Assembly (NCBI RefSeq): GCF_002341865.1
Contig: NZ_DDOV01000006.1
Coordinates: forward strand, 1 to 18,820
Origin: Clostridium sp. UBA2485
GTDB taxonomy: Bacteria; Bacillota; Clostridia; Clostridiales; Clostridiaceae
Direction of reading: 5' to 3'
DNA: 18,820 nucleotides
The notes below the pieces were generated by a model, which was given only the letters and a program-made list of their open reading frames with translations, was not told the origin of the DNA and ran no database searches. The position numbers were made by a program, and so were the translations under genes. This document shows, piece after piece, positions 7,126 to 14,415 of this stretch (its first letter is position 1; every line of letters begins with the position of its first letter).

Positions 7126-7275
7126 ATATATATCATAATTGTAGATTGTGGTAAGAGAGAAGTATCGCAAAGGCGTTATCCAATAATTATGATAAGGTCG
7201 TAGTTATAGATCGTAATGAAAAAATCCTGAAGATTTAGGATTGATTTTAATGGATAAAGAAAAAAAGATATAAAT
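7126..7275 (+). pseudogene. Decayed TrkA-type NAD-binding (RCK) domain fragment
   Basis: Several frames together spell the first Rossmann unit of a TrkA/KtrA-type potassium-channel regulator. First IIIVDCGKREV (from 7132) stands where intact proteins have IIIVGxGxVG. A frame change leads to IAKALSNN and YDKVVVIDRNEKIL, which covers the second strand and the acidic NAD-ribose residue. Another change gives EDLGL, and a third gives DFNG and a stop. At least three frameshifts, a lost glycine motif and no start codon make it non-functional. Nothing after the DFNG motif is kept. The assignment rests on the characteristic order of motifs; about 50 codons remain. Confidence 0.55.
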
Positions 7276-7435
7276 TAATTCATTTAACTTTTAAAGCTAA
7301 TTTTGTATCATAAAACTTAAAACTATCAATATAGGGATAGTTACCATTAATAAAAGCTTACTATTTAATTAGTATGTCTTTAGATAGATTACAAACCTTA
7401 CTGGCCTTTGTTTTAATTGGAGGAATAAAAATAAT

Positions 7436-7930
7436 ATGTGGAAAAACTTTATCGCATTAATATTAATATTGACATTAGTATCATCTTTAATTTTTAGTAA
7501 AATATGTTATGGTGAAAGCTATGTAGAAATAAAAGATTTAATATTTAATGCACAGGATTTTGACAAAAAGATTGTAAAAATTAAGGGTGAAGCCATTGAT
7601 GAAATTATAAAGAACGGAAAAGACTGTCAGATAAATATAAGTGATGGCAAAAATATTATTGAGATATATGGTAAGAGAAAAAAGGCTTTTATAATTGAAA
7701 CTTTAGGACGATATGACAAAGTAGGAGATAAGGTAGAGATAGTTGGTAATTTTAATAGAGTATGTGAGGAGCATAATGGTGATATGGATATTCACTATAA
7801 TTCTATAAGCGTTATAGAAAAAGGAAGGGATGTGCAACATGAGGTTAAAAAATATAAGGTTTACTCATCTTTAACGCTATTTATATTAACGGCAGCCATC
7901 TCTTTTGTAACTTATAGAAAAATAAAATAG
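7436..7930 (+). CDS. Secreted, membrane-anchored OB-fold-like protein, unknown function
   Basis: A 164-residue protein. It has an N-terminal signal peptide or anchor (residues 1-26), an exported domain of about 105 residues, a second hydrophobic helix (about 143-159) and a basic end (TYRKIK). The domain is strand-rich, with motifs such as KKIVKIKGEAID, CQINISDGKNIIEIYG and VGDKVEIVGNF. Their spacing suggests an OB-like barrel; the fold is an inference. It has three cysteines in the exported or signal region (24, 64 and 110). The start ATG has GGAGG twelve bases upstream, slightly long. The gene stands alone with its own terminator at 8017. The function is not recognised. Confidence 0.7.
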   Translation: MWKNFIALILILTLVSSLIFSKICYGESYVEIKDLIFNAQDFDKKIVKIKGEAIDEIIKNGKDCQINISDGKNIIEIYGKRKKAFIIETLGRYDKVGDKVEIVGNFNRVCEEHNGDMDIHYNSISVIEKGRDVQHEVKKYKVYSSLTLFILTAAISFVTYRKIK

Positions 7931-8016
7931 TATTTTAAATTAATGCTATAAGCTATTTAAGATGAACTTTTATAATTTAACAAAATATATCTTAAGAAGA
8001 GTTATTATAAATATTG

Positions 8017-8053
8017 AAAAATCTCTAAGAATTTATATGCTTGGAGATTTTTT
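8017..8053 (+). terminator. Terminator of the OB-fold-like gene
   Basis: AAAAATCTCTAAG pairs with CTTGGAGATTTTT around a ten-base loop, and more T follow. Confidence 0.85.
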
Positions 8054-8169
8054 ATTTTAATGAAAAGATTAAGGTTATATTCATAGCAAGTAAAATCTTC
8101 ATCTTACTAAGAGACTTAATGATACGAATAATTTGCAAATTAAGAATTATAATAATATGCTGTTATATT

Positions 8170-8225
8170 AAAAGTACCCTATACAGTGGTCATTTAAAAA
8201 GTCTACTTTATAGGGTGCTTTTTTT
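8170..8225 (+). repeat. Orphan 53-nt hairpin with terminator tail
   Basis: AAAAGTACCCTATA pairs with TATAGGGTGCTTTT. The pairing continues inward with a few mismatches to an AAA-type turn, then a T run follows. It may end a short non-coding transcript starting after 8053, or be a solitary MITE-like palindrome. The only reading frame across it (8041-8250) has no ribosome binding site. The following 8226-8576 stretch holds no recognisable gene. Confidence 0.6.
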
Positions 8226-8576
8226 GCATATTTATTGTTTTATTTTTTAATTTCAAGTGTAATATATTTGTATAAAATCATATTTATTACAATAGAAATG
8301 TTATAATACTTATGTAAATCTTATAGCATTTATAAATTATTAAAGGATATTTGTAATATTAATTAATATTTAAGATTGTGAAAGAGATAAATTATAATAT
8401 CTTTAGTGATTGTAATATAGATAGTAAATAATAACATAACTATATGATATAGAAGAGTATAAGCAAAATTTAACTATTCAATTAGCTGAAAAGAAGAACT
8501 TAAAGAAGATAAAGAATTTAAAATAAGGTTGCAATCGTAGAATTTTGTGAAGTGTATATAAAACCGAGGACAATTT

Positions 8577-8675
8577 ATGAAAAATTTATTTTTGGTTGAG
8601 CCTAATAAAAAATATCAAAAGATTTTTGGAAATTATGCTCTAACATACATAAGAATAAATGCTCATCAAAAATGA
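8577..8675 (+). pseudogene. Possible GNAT acetyltransferase N-terminal fragment
   Basis: A 32-codon frame starts at an ATG with GAGGA seven bases upstream and begins MKNLFLVEPNKKYQK, followed by NYALTYIRIN. This resembles the N-terminus of a clostridial GNAT-family acetyltransferase from memory, where the protein would go on for about 150 more residues. Here it stops at 8673, and the next 90 bases give only a short second frame (MKLAYVIDYLKN). The acetyl-CoA-binding motif is absent, so any product would be inactive. It could instead be an unrelated small peptide. Confidence 0.4.
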
Positions 8676-8767
8676 AATTAGCTTATGTTATAGATTACCT
8701 TAAAAATTAATATAAATATAATAAATAGAATTTGAAGCTAAATTAAAAATTTTAAGGAGAGACATTT

Positions 8768-9061
8768 ATGAAAAAGAAACTTTTATTATCAAGTATTGTA
8801 ATTATTATAGCTTTATTTATGTTTACTGGCTGTATTCCTGGAGATGGAGCTGCTACTATCACAAAACCAGCAGGTTTTTTCTCAGGAATTTGGCATGGAT
8901 GGGTGGCACCAATTTCACTTATAATAGGTATTTTTAATAAGAGTATTAGAGTTTATGAAGTTGTAAATACTGGTTGGTGGTATGATTTTGGGTTTTATAT
9001 AGCTATTATCAGTGGTTTCGGAGGATTATCCTTATGTAGGAAGAATAAAAAAGATAAATAA
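8768..9061 (+). CDS. Small conserved membrane protein with lipoprotein-like N-terminus
   Basis: A 97-residue protein. Residues 1-22 look like a lipoprotein signal with a lipobox-like FTGC, so Cys22 could be lipidated. Then comes a short GDGAATITKPAG linker and two hydrophobic segments: a helix starting GFFSGIWHGWVAPISL, and one after the VNTGWWYDFGFYIAI motif. The tail is basic (RKNKKDK). The aromatic/glycine motifs (GIWHGW, NTGWWYDFG) recall a small Firmicute membrane-protein family that I know only as hypothetical. AAGGAGA lies seven bases before the ATG. It has no close neighbour in the same unit and no clear terminator. Function unknown. Confidence 0.75.
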   Translation: MKKKLLLSSIVIIIALFMFTGCIPGDGAATITKPAGFFSGIWHGWVAPISLIIGIFNKSIRVYEVVNTGWWYDFGFYIAIISGFGGLSLCRKNKKDK

Positions 9062-9140
9062 AAACTCATACATTTAATCTCTAATATTAATATACCTGTG
9101 AAAATAATTGCTTTTTTAGTAGTATAGTTAGAACTTTAAG

Positions 9141-9260
9141 CAATTGAAAATTGATAATGGATAATTATGGTTGAAATTAATTCTTACAAATTAATTTCTT
9201 TAATAGATTTTTTAATGAAAGAGAATTATAACTCAATAGTGAACTATAAATTGAAAATTT
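9141..9260. repeat. Intergenic MITE-like repeat, copy D
   Basis: It starts CAATTGAAAATTGATAATGG and continues with a 31-base block (9173-9203) identical to 2705-2735 in copy B. That block contains a GAAATTAATT/AATTAATTTC hairpin. The second half is eroded and ends near AAATTGAAAATTT. Confidence 0.7.
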
Positions 9261-9365
9261 AACAGTCTCAAATATGATGCCGAGAAATATAAATTATTTT
9301 CATATATTACTTTATAATAATAGGGTATAGGTAATTTGTTACCAAGATAAGAAAGGGGCAGGGGT

Positions 9366-10601
9366 ATGAAGAAAAGATTATCAATAATATCGATAATTTT
9401 ATTTGTATTTATTGCTTGTGGATATATGATATATAAGCCATACAATAGTAATATTACTAATGATGTGCAGCTAACTGAAGAGGAAAAATTAGAAGATTTT
9501 GAGTACATGCATGCCATACTTAAAGAGAATTATCCATATTTCGAAGTAAATAAGAGATTAAATGGAATAGATTGGTTATCAAAAAAAGATGAATACATTG
9601 ATAGAATAAAAGCTACTACTAATGATGACACGTATTTTAATGAGTTAAATAGTATATTATCTGAGCTTAAAAATGGACATACAAATACGTTAGATAAATG
9701 GTTTTATTCATATGCTAAAGACATTTATGAAAGGGATAAAAAATTTAACAAAGCATGGGTAAAACAATTGAATAATCCAAAGGCAATAAATAGATATTCA
9801 AATATTCCAGAATCTAAAGGTAGATTTGAAGGTTCAGAAAATAATATAATAGCAGACAATATTAAAACCCATACTTTTGAAAAGGAAAAGATAGGATATT
9901 TAGCTATACATTCTTTTAATACATTTAACATTGAAGAAGATATGAAAACAATTAAACCTTTTCTAGAGTCTATTAAGGATTATAAAGGATTAATAATTGA
10001 TATAAGGGGCAATGGTGGAGGAGATACTAGATATTGGAGTAATAATATAGTACCAATGCTTATTAATAACAAAGTAAAATGCATTCACTATAGTGCATTT
10101 AGAGGTGGAGATTTTACAGAGGCATTTTTAGAGTCTAGACGTGGAGTAGGATATGGAGGTTCGGGATCAATTTCTGATATTACTGGAGGAAAGCTAAAAA
10201 ATATACCTCCAGAATTAAGTAAAGATTTTAAATACTACGATGAGTTTAGAATAATATTAAATCCTAAAAATTCTATAGGATTCAATGGTAAGATTTACTT
10301 ACTTACTGATGGTGGTGTTTTTTCTGCAGCTGAGGCATTTTCAGTTTTTGCTAAAAGCACGGAATTTGCTACTTTAGTAGGAGAGACAACAGGTGGAGAT
10401 GGCATTGGAAGTGATCCAGCAGTATGTACTTTACCGAATAGTGGTTATGTGTTTCGTTTTACAAAAGAGATGGGACTTACCTCAGATGGTACATGTAATT
10501 TTGAGCATAAGACAGTACCAGATATAAAAGTATCAGCAAAAATAGGGGTGAACTTTAACGAGGATGAAGCAATACAAACAGTATTAAAACTTTTGAAGTA
10601 A
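9366..10601 (+). CDS. S41-family (C-terminal processing-like) peptidase, membrane anchored
   Basis: An extracytoplasmic serine peptidase of the S41/tail-specific protease clan, 411 residues. Residues 1-25 form a signal anchor. A helical N-terminal cap follows (about 36-130, with ELKNGHT at 100-106, the family's usual entry motif). The protease core starts near 175: GLIIDIRGNGGGD at 208-220, the nucleophile region TDGGVFSAAEAF with the probable catalytic Ser320, and GETTGGDGIGSDP at 339-351. No PDZ domain is evident, so it belongs to the shorter, TSP-like branch rather than the CtpA/B type. The catalytic lysine cannot be placed with certainty, though Lys330 is near. The start ATG has AAAGGGG eight bases upstream. 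It is monocistronic and its substrate is unknown. Confidence 0.9.
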   Translation: MKKRLSIISIILFVFIACGYMIYKPYNSNITNDVQLTEEEKLEDFEYMHAILKENYPYFEVNKRLNGIDWLSKKDEYIDRIKATTNDDTYFNELNSILSELKNGHTNTLDKWFYSYAKDIYERDKKFNKAWVKQLNNPKAINRYSNIPESKGRFEGSENNIIADNIKTHTFEKEKIGYLAIHSFNTFNIEEDMKTIKPFLESIKDYKGLIIDIRGNGGGDTRYWSNNIVPMLINNKVKCIHYSAFRGGDFTEAFLESRRGVGYGGSGSISDITGGKLKNIPPELSKDFKYYDEFRIILNPKNSIGFNGKIYLLTDGGVFSAAEAFSVFAKSTEFATLVGETTGGDGIGSDPAVCTLPNSGYVFRFTKEMGLTSDGTCNFEHKTVPDIKVSAKIGVNFNEDEAIQTVLKLLK

Positions 10602-10727
10602 AAACTATATGAACTTTATATTTTAATAAAAAAATTATAATTATTTAGAAGAACATAGTAATTATAGGGTTCCTTAATGAAAATTTAACTTATACATGAT
10701 TTTAATTTCCATAATAAAATTTTTACA

Positions 10728-10890
10728 ATGAATTAAAAATTAAGAATGAATAATGAAGAATTATGGTTAAAACTCCATCGTTAAAACCTTTGGAGTTTTT
10801 TAAAATAAACTTGATTTTAGAAATTCACTAACAGTGAATTTCATCCTAAATTTTTCATTTTTAATTATTAATCATTAATTTCTAAGAGGT
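10728..10890. repeat. Intergenic MITE-like repeat, copy E
   Basis: It runs from AATGAATTAAAAATTAAGAA to ATTATTAATCATTAATTTC and has a perfect GAAATTCACT/AGTGAATTTC palindrome at 10820-10842. The ends are more decayed than in other copies, and a terminator hairpin sits inside. Confidence 0.55.
10769..10803 (+). terminator. Probable terminator of the S41 peptidase gene
   Basis: AAAACTCCA pairs with TGGAGTTTT around a 13-base loop and is followed by T. It lies within repeat copy E, so the repeat may have supplied the terminator. Confidence 0.75.
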
Positions 10891-10978
10891 TAATCTATTT
10901 TCATAGAAAATTTATTTTCCAGAGTATATATTAAGTTTTCGCATTGTATCCCTATAAATATTGCATATAACTAATAAC

Positions 10979-11006
10979 AAAAAGTCGTGAATTATCACGA
11001 CTTTTT
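10979..11006 (-). terminator. Terminator of the TetR gene (symmetrical)
   Basis: AAAAAGTCGTGA and TCACGACTTTTT form a perfect 12-bp stem with a four-base loop. The A and T runs make it usable from both strands. It lies just after the stop of the TetR gene. Confidence 0.9.
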
Positions 11007-11012
11007 AATATC

Positions 11013-11588
11013 TTAACTAACTTCTTTTTTATAACCTAAATTTAGAATCAATTGATTTAAAAATTCTATATTTTTTTCTTTTTCCTCAGTATGAGCTTCA
11101 ATCATAGTGTAAATCGTAGCTAATAAGGTTTCAACTAATCTAATATTACAATTACATTCTATGGAAGAAGTATAATCCTTAGAAAAATCATTAAAAATTC
11201 TATCTATTAGACTTATAATATTCTTCTCCATTTCAACATTTGATTCAGTTTGACTTTTATTAGTAAGATCAGCTTTAATAAGCTCTTTGTTTAATACATA
11301 TCTTTCCTCTATGCTTTCATAAAGTATTTTGATACAAGAGGCTGCTTTATATTTATCCTCTGATTCTGTTAAAGTTTGAAGTTTGAGAAAAGTTTTTTCT
11401 AAGTTATCTTCTAATATTCTTATAAAAAGCTTACTTTTGTTTGAAAAATAATTATAAATTGTTCCTGTAGATATATTACACTTTTTAGAAATAAGTTTCA
11501 TATCTACCTTTTCATATCCTCTTTGAATAAATAATTCTTTTGCACAATTAATTATCGAACCCTCAATATCACTAACAGCGTTAGTCAC
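11013..11588 (-). CDS. TetR/AcrR-family transcriptional regulator
   Basis: A 191-residue one-component regulator. The N-terminal DNA-binding domain spans about residues 8-55. Its helix-turn-helix is ISKKCNISTGTIYNYFSNKSKLF, with the family's usual G-TIYNYF recognition helix. The all-helical C-terminal half is the ligand-binding and dimer domain; it has a CNC motif near residue 143 and no assigned ligand. The start is GTG, with GGTGG about five bases upstream. A consensus sigma-A promoter lies just upstream. The gene is divergent from a DUF3892 protein, and no efflux pump or enzyme is next to it, so its targets are unknown; it may act on itself or elsewhere. Confidence 0.88.
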   Translation of the reverse strand: MTNAVSDIEGSIINCAKELFIQRGYEKVDMKLISKKCNISTGTIYNYFSNKSKLFIRILEDNLEKTFLKLQTLTESEDKYKAASCIKILYESIEERYVLNKELIKADLTNKSQTESNVEMEKNIISLIDRIFNDFSKDYTSSIECNCNIRLVETLLATIYTMIEAHTEEKEKNIEFLNQLILNLGYKKEVS

Positions 11589-11633
11589 TTTACCACCTCG
11601 TAATAATATAATCCTTTTTTATATATAATAATG

Positions 11634-11663
11634 ATTATAATGTCGGTCATCATGTTTTGTCAA
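11634..11663 (-). promoter_or_regulatory. Sigma-A promoter of the TetR gene
   Basis: Read on the minus strand: TTGACA (11658-11663), an 18-base spacer and TATAAT (11634-11639), both boxes exact consensus. The spacer carries GATGACCGAC, which could be half of an operator, but no full palindrome is visible. Confidence 0.75.
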
Positions 11664-11739
11664 TAATATAAGACAAGCCTTATTTAAATAGAATAATTTT
11701 TAGCTATATAAAACATAATATTCATAAGGAGTGATAAAT

Positions 11740-12051
11740 ATGAAGAGATTTTTCCCAGAAGATAATATGCCACAGAGCATCAGTAATATGAGTAATATGA
11801 TGAAATCTTCAGATATACCTAAAGAAAATAATATAACAATATCTAAGGTTAGAAAAAACTCTGAGGGAGATATTACTGATGTAATGCTTTCTAATGAAAA
11901 AATATATCCCATAACAGAGGCTGTTGAGATGGCAAAAGAGGGATTAATAAATGGGGTAAATGTAAGTAGAGCTAAAAATGGAAGAGAATATTTAAAAAGT
12001 AATCCTAACGGAACAGAAGAAGATAATTTAAGCAATAAACCTACATTTTAA
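11740..12051 (+). CDS. DUF3892 domain protein
   Basis: A 103-residue soluble protein. The N-terminal 35 residues are methionine/asparagine-rich and probably flexible. The DUF3892 domain covers about residues 30-85: ITISKVRKNSEGDITDVML, then YPITEAVEMAKEGLINGVNV and NGREYLKS. The protein ends in the usual acidic SNPNGTEEDNLSNKPTF tail. The family is small, found in Firmicutes, and has no known function. The start is the ATG at 11740, with AAGGAG eight bases upstream; a GTG at 11731 lies inside that site. The gene is transcribed away from the TetR gene and is followed by a very strong hairpin. Confidence 0.85.
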   Translation: MKRFFPEDNMPQSISNMSNMMKSSDIPKENNITISKVRKNSEGDITDVMLSNEKIYPITEAVEMAKEGLINGVNVSRAKNGREYLKSNPNGTEEDNLSNKPTF

Positions 12052-12089
12052 AAAACTACATTTATTATTAAATTATAGAAATAAAATAA

Positions 12090-12132
12090 TTAAGGAGGAA
12101 ATTAATTGATCTTAAATTAATTTCCTCCTTAA
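12090..12132 (+). terminator. 18-bp hairpin after the DUF3892 gene
   Basis: TTAAGGAGGAAATTAATT pairs perfectly with its complement around GATCTTA. There is no clean T run. The GAAATTAATT/AATTAATTTC part is the same hairpin seen in repeat copies B and D, so this may be the edge of copy F used as a terminator. Its stem contains an AAGGAGG Shine-Dalgarno sequence. Confidence 0.65.
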
Positions 12133-12145
12133 ATTTCTATTATTT

Positions 12146-12256
12146 CAATTCACAACTTCTCCCATAAAGGAGAAGTATTCACAATTCTTCATTCTTCATT
12201 ATTAATTCTTAATTAATAAGAATGTCTATTGTCCATAGTCAATTCTCAATTATATA
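12146..12256. repeat. Intergenic MITE-like repeat, copy F
   Basis: It holds ACTTCTCCC/GGAGAAGT (12155-12176), then ATTCTTCATTATTAATTCTT and GTCCATAGTCAATTCTCAATT, the inverted form of the family end. With the 12090 hairpin it forms one repeat unit between two converging genes. No gene lies in 12052-12332. Confidence 0.65.
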
Positions 12257-12332
12257 AGCTAGAAATTTAAATAATTTAATAATCCAATCATATAAATATA
12301 TAGATTGAATTTGAATGTAGCACATCTACATA

Positions 12333-13373
12333 TTATTCTACTAGCTTATAATTATTATTAGTTAGTTTAAAATCATTTTTCAGCCCATTAGTTAAATATA
12401 TTTCATTATCTTTTGTGATAAATATAGCCTCAATATCTTCTAATGAATTTATAAACTCTAATCCTTTTTCTCTTCCTAAAGCAAAGGCATATGTAGATAA
12501 TCCATCTCCATCCATAGATTTATCGCTTATGATAGTTGCACTTAAAAGATCACTTTCATAAGGATATCCAGTTTTAGGATCTAATATATGATGATAAACC
12601 TTTCCATCTACTTCTAAAAATCTTTCATATGTACCAGAGGTTACTATAGATTTATCATTGACTAATATGTTACCAACAGTATCAGTAGAGCCTCCATTAG
12701 GATCTTGAATGCCTATTTTCCATTGCTTACCATTAGGTTTATTTCCTAAGATATATAGATTTCCTCCTAAATTAATCATTGCACTTTTAACACCATTATC
12801 AACTAAAAGATTTTTCATTTCATCAGCAGCATATCCTTTAGCAATTCCACCTAGGTCAATAATCATATTTGGATTCTTTAAGAAAATGCTATTTTTTTCA
12901 CTGTCTAAAATAACATCATTATAATTTATAAGAGATTTTTTTTCTATAATTTCTTTTTCATTAGGGACTCTAGCATTTTCACTGCCAATTCCCCAAAGCT
13001 TAACTATAGGACCTATTGTTATGTCGAAGTTACCATTAGAAATCTTACTGTAATAAAGTCCACTTTCTACTATGGTGAAGGTATCTTTTCCTACAACTGT
13101 AGCTTCTTTACCAGACATTTCATTAACCTTATCAAGTTCTGTACCCTCTTTATTTATACTTACTTTATTTTCTAAATCCTTTAATCTATCAAAGGCTTTA
13201 TCAAGTATGGAAGTATCCTTTGAGTCAAAAATCTGAATAGTACATACTGTTCCCATAACTACTTCCGTATGAGATATAGGTTCTTTAGTGCTAGAATTAG
13301 AGGATGAACATCCAGATAAAATGGTAATAGATAAGATTAGTAATGATAAGACATATAATTTAAATTTTTTCAT
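12333..13373 (-). CDS. apbE: FAD:protein FMN transferase, ApbE-type lipoprotein
   Basis: ApbE links FMN to a Ser/Thr of target proteins through a phosphoester, using FAD as donor, outside the cytoplasm. This 346-residue copy has a lipoprotein signal with lipobox ILSGC (Cys22), so it acts on the outer membrane face. Family motifs appear in order: MGTVCTIQI (40-48), the FAD-binding DLGGIAKGYAAD (173-184), NLGGN (201-205), HHILDPKTGYP (261-271) and the metal-site DGDGLSTYAFALG (288-300). GGAGG lies six bases before the ATG. It is co-oriented with and 93 bases downstream of a lipoprotein carrying the target motif, which is very likely its substrate. A terminator-like hairpin between them should lower its expression. 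No strong terminator follows it. Confidence 0.93.
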   Translation of the reverse strand: MKKFKLYVLSLLILSITILSGCSSSNSSTKEPISHTEVVMGTVCTIQIFDSKDTSILDKAFDRLKDLENKVSINKEGTELDKVNEMSGKEATVVGKDTFTIVESGLYYSKISNGNFDITIGPIVKLWGIGSENARVPNEKEIIEKKSLINYNDVILDSEKNSIFLKNPNMIIDLGGIAKGYAADEMKNLLVDNGVKSAMINLGGNLYILGNKPNGKQWKIGIQDPNGGSTDTVGNILVNDKSIVTSGTYERFLEVDGKVYHHILDPKTGYPYESDLLSATIISDKSMDGDGLSTYAFALGREKGLEFINSLEDIEAIFITKDNEIYLTNGLKNDFKLTNNNYKLVE

Positions 13374-13420
13374 ATATATCCTCCAAAGTTTAATTTTTAC
13401 TATTTATTTTTTAAAATCAA

Positions 13421-13447
13421 AGACTTTAGGAATAATTCCTAAAGTCT
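13421..13447 (-). terminator. Intercistronic hairpin between the flavin lipoprotein and apbE
   Basis: AGACTTTAGGAA and TTCCTAAAGTCT pair perfectly around a three-base loop; on the minus strand TTGATTTTAA follows. Partial termination here would yield much flavin-carrier mRNA and little apbE mRNA. Confidence 0.8.
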
Positions 13448-13466
13448 CTTATTTGCGTTTTATAAC

Positions 13467-13928
13467 TTATTTTTTAGCAGCTTTAACTACAACTGTGTCA
13501 GTTTTACCTTTTTCAGCAGCTTTTAAAGCTTCTTTTGATAAATTCTTGAAATCCTCAGTTGAATGAGTTGCTCCAGTTATGTTATCAACATCAGCTGGGT
13601 TTCCTTTTTCAACTAAAGCTTTGTTAAAGTCAGCAGAGAATTTTGATGGCCAAGTCTCGCTAGCACCTTTCATATTTTTCTCATAATCAGCATCTTGAGA
13701 CTTAAGTTTTCCTTCTTCATTTACATAGTCTGCATTAGACTCAGAAATCTTTCCATCAGCTACTTTTAATTCAACAAAAGCTTTCCAGCCATGTTCGTCC
13801 ATTTCAGAATATTCGGCTTTGTATTGTCCATCTTTTAATTCTTTTGATGCTGAAGAAGATCCACATCCTACTAATACTGTTGCAGCTAATAATGTTGCAG
13901 AAACAACACTCACTAATTTTTTATTCAT
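13467..13928 (-). CDS. FMN-binding-domain lipoprotein (PplA-like electron carrier)
   Basis: A 153-residue surface lipoprotein with lipobox VLVGC (Cys22) and a serine-rich linker. Its single FMN-binding domain covers about residues 32-138. DNITGAT at 115-121 fits the ApbE target motif Dxx(S/T)GAT, so Thr121 should carry the covalent FMN. Relatives such as PplA of Listeria carry electrons from the membrane to outside acceptors; PplA has two such domains and this protein one. AGGAGGG lies eight bases before the ATG. The lysine/alanine-rich tail may span the wall. It is the first gene of a unit with apbE, divergent from the NusG-II/Gx pair. The role in electron transfer is inferred from family and neighbours. 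Confidence 0.9.
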   Translation of the reverse strand: MNKKLVSVVSATLLAATVLVGCGSSSASKELKDGQYKAEYSEMDEHGWKAFVELKVADGKISESNADYVNEEGKLKSQDADYEKNMKGASETWPSKFSADFNKALVEKGNPADVDNITGATHSTEDFKNLSKEALKAAEKGKTDTVVVKAAKK

Positions 13929-13942
13929 TTCAAAATCCCTCC

Positions 13943-13955
13943 TGTGAAATTCACA
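13943..13955. promoter_or_regulatory. Short palindrome beside the flavin lipoprotein ribosome binding site
   Basis: TGTGAA-A-TTCACA is a perfect palindrome that touches the AGGAGGG of the minus-strand gene. It could be an operator or a small RNA hairpin. The half-sites look like CRP/FNR or Rex half-sites, but the spacing does not fit either. Confidence 0.3.
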
Positions 13956-13979
13956 TTCATTTTAGAAATATTATATTAA

Positions 13980-14014
13980 TTACTATGTGGATATATGTAA
14001 TTTTCACATAGTAA
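13980..14014. promoter_or_regulatory. Long-armed inverted repeat over the flavin lipoprotein promoter
   Basis: TTACTATGTG and CACATAGTAA are perfect 10-bp arms 15 bases apart. On the minus strand a TATAAT box (13970-13975) is just downstream, so the arms flank the expected -35 region. The position suits a repressor or activator that controls the lipoprotein/apbE unit. Confidence 0.5.
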
Positions 14015-14383
14015 GTATGGAAACTAAGTTAATAATTAGAAAAATAGCTTATATTAGGTAATTTTATTAAAACATTTACAAAAAGTAAAGCAAATTATGA
14101 TTTTTAATGATAATTTATAGAATTATTAGAAATTCTTCACTAAAATGTATATTAAAGCTAAGTATCTATTTATATTACAACAGATTTTACGGAAAATTTC
14201 AATAATTTTATGATTATTTTTACAATTAATTTTGTGACAATATTTTATTTTTTATATTTTTAATATAACTTAAGTTAGATAATAAAATTTAATTAAGTTA
14301 AATTTTATCAATAATTACATTAAAAAATTTAAGAGAAGATAGCAGTTTTATGCTATGATATTATTATACTTATTATAGTATGA

Positions 14384-14415
14384 ATCTTAACAATATTTAT
14401 AAATATTATTAAGAT
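14384..14415. promoter_or_regulatory. 32-bp near-perfect palindrome in the divergent intergenic region
   Basis: ATCTTAACAATATTTA and TAAATATTATTAAGAT differ from perfect symmetry in one pair. Shorter palindromes stand just before it (ATAGCA/TGCTAT at 14339-14356, ATACT/AGTAT at 14366-14381). There is no gene and no T run, so an operator or AT-rich cruciform is more likely than a terminator. The 13929-14521 gap holds only these signals. Confidence 0.45.

Noticed and set aside
8041..8250. A 69-codon reading frame on the plus strand
   Set aside because: It starts inside one terminator stem and runs across another hairpin, has no ribosome binding site, and its product is low-complexity and unlike any protein I know.
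11700..12035. A 111-codon minus-strand frame opposite the DUF3892 gene
   Set aside because: It is antisense to a recognised domain with a good ribosome binding site, and it has no such site itself.
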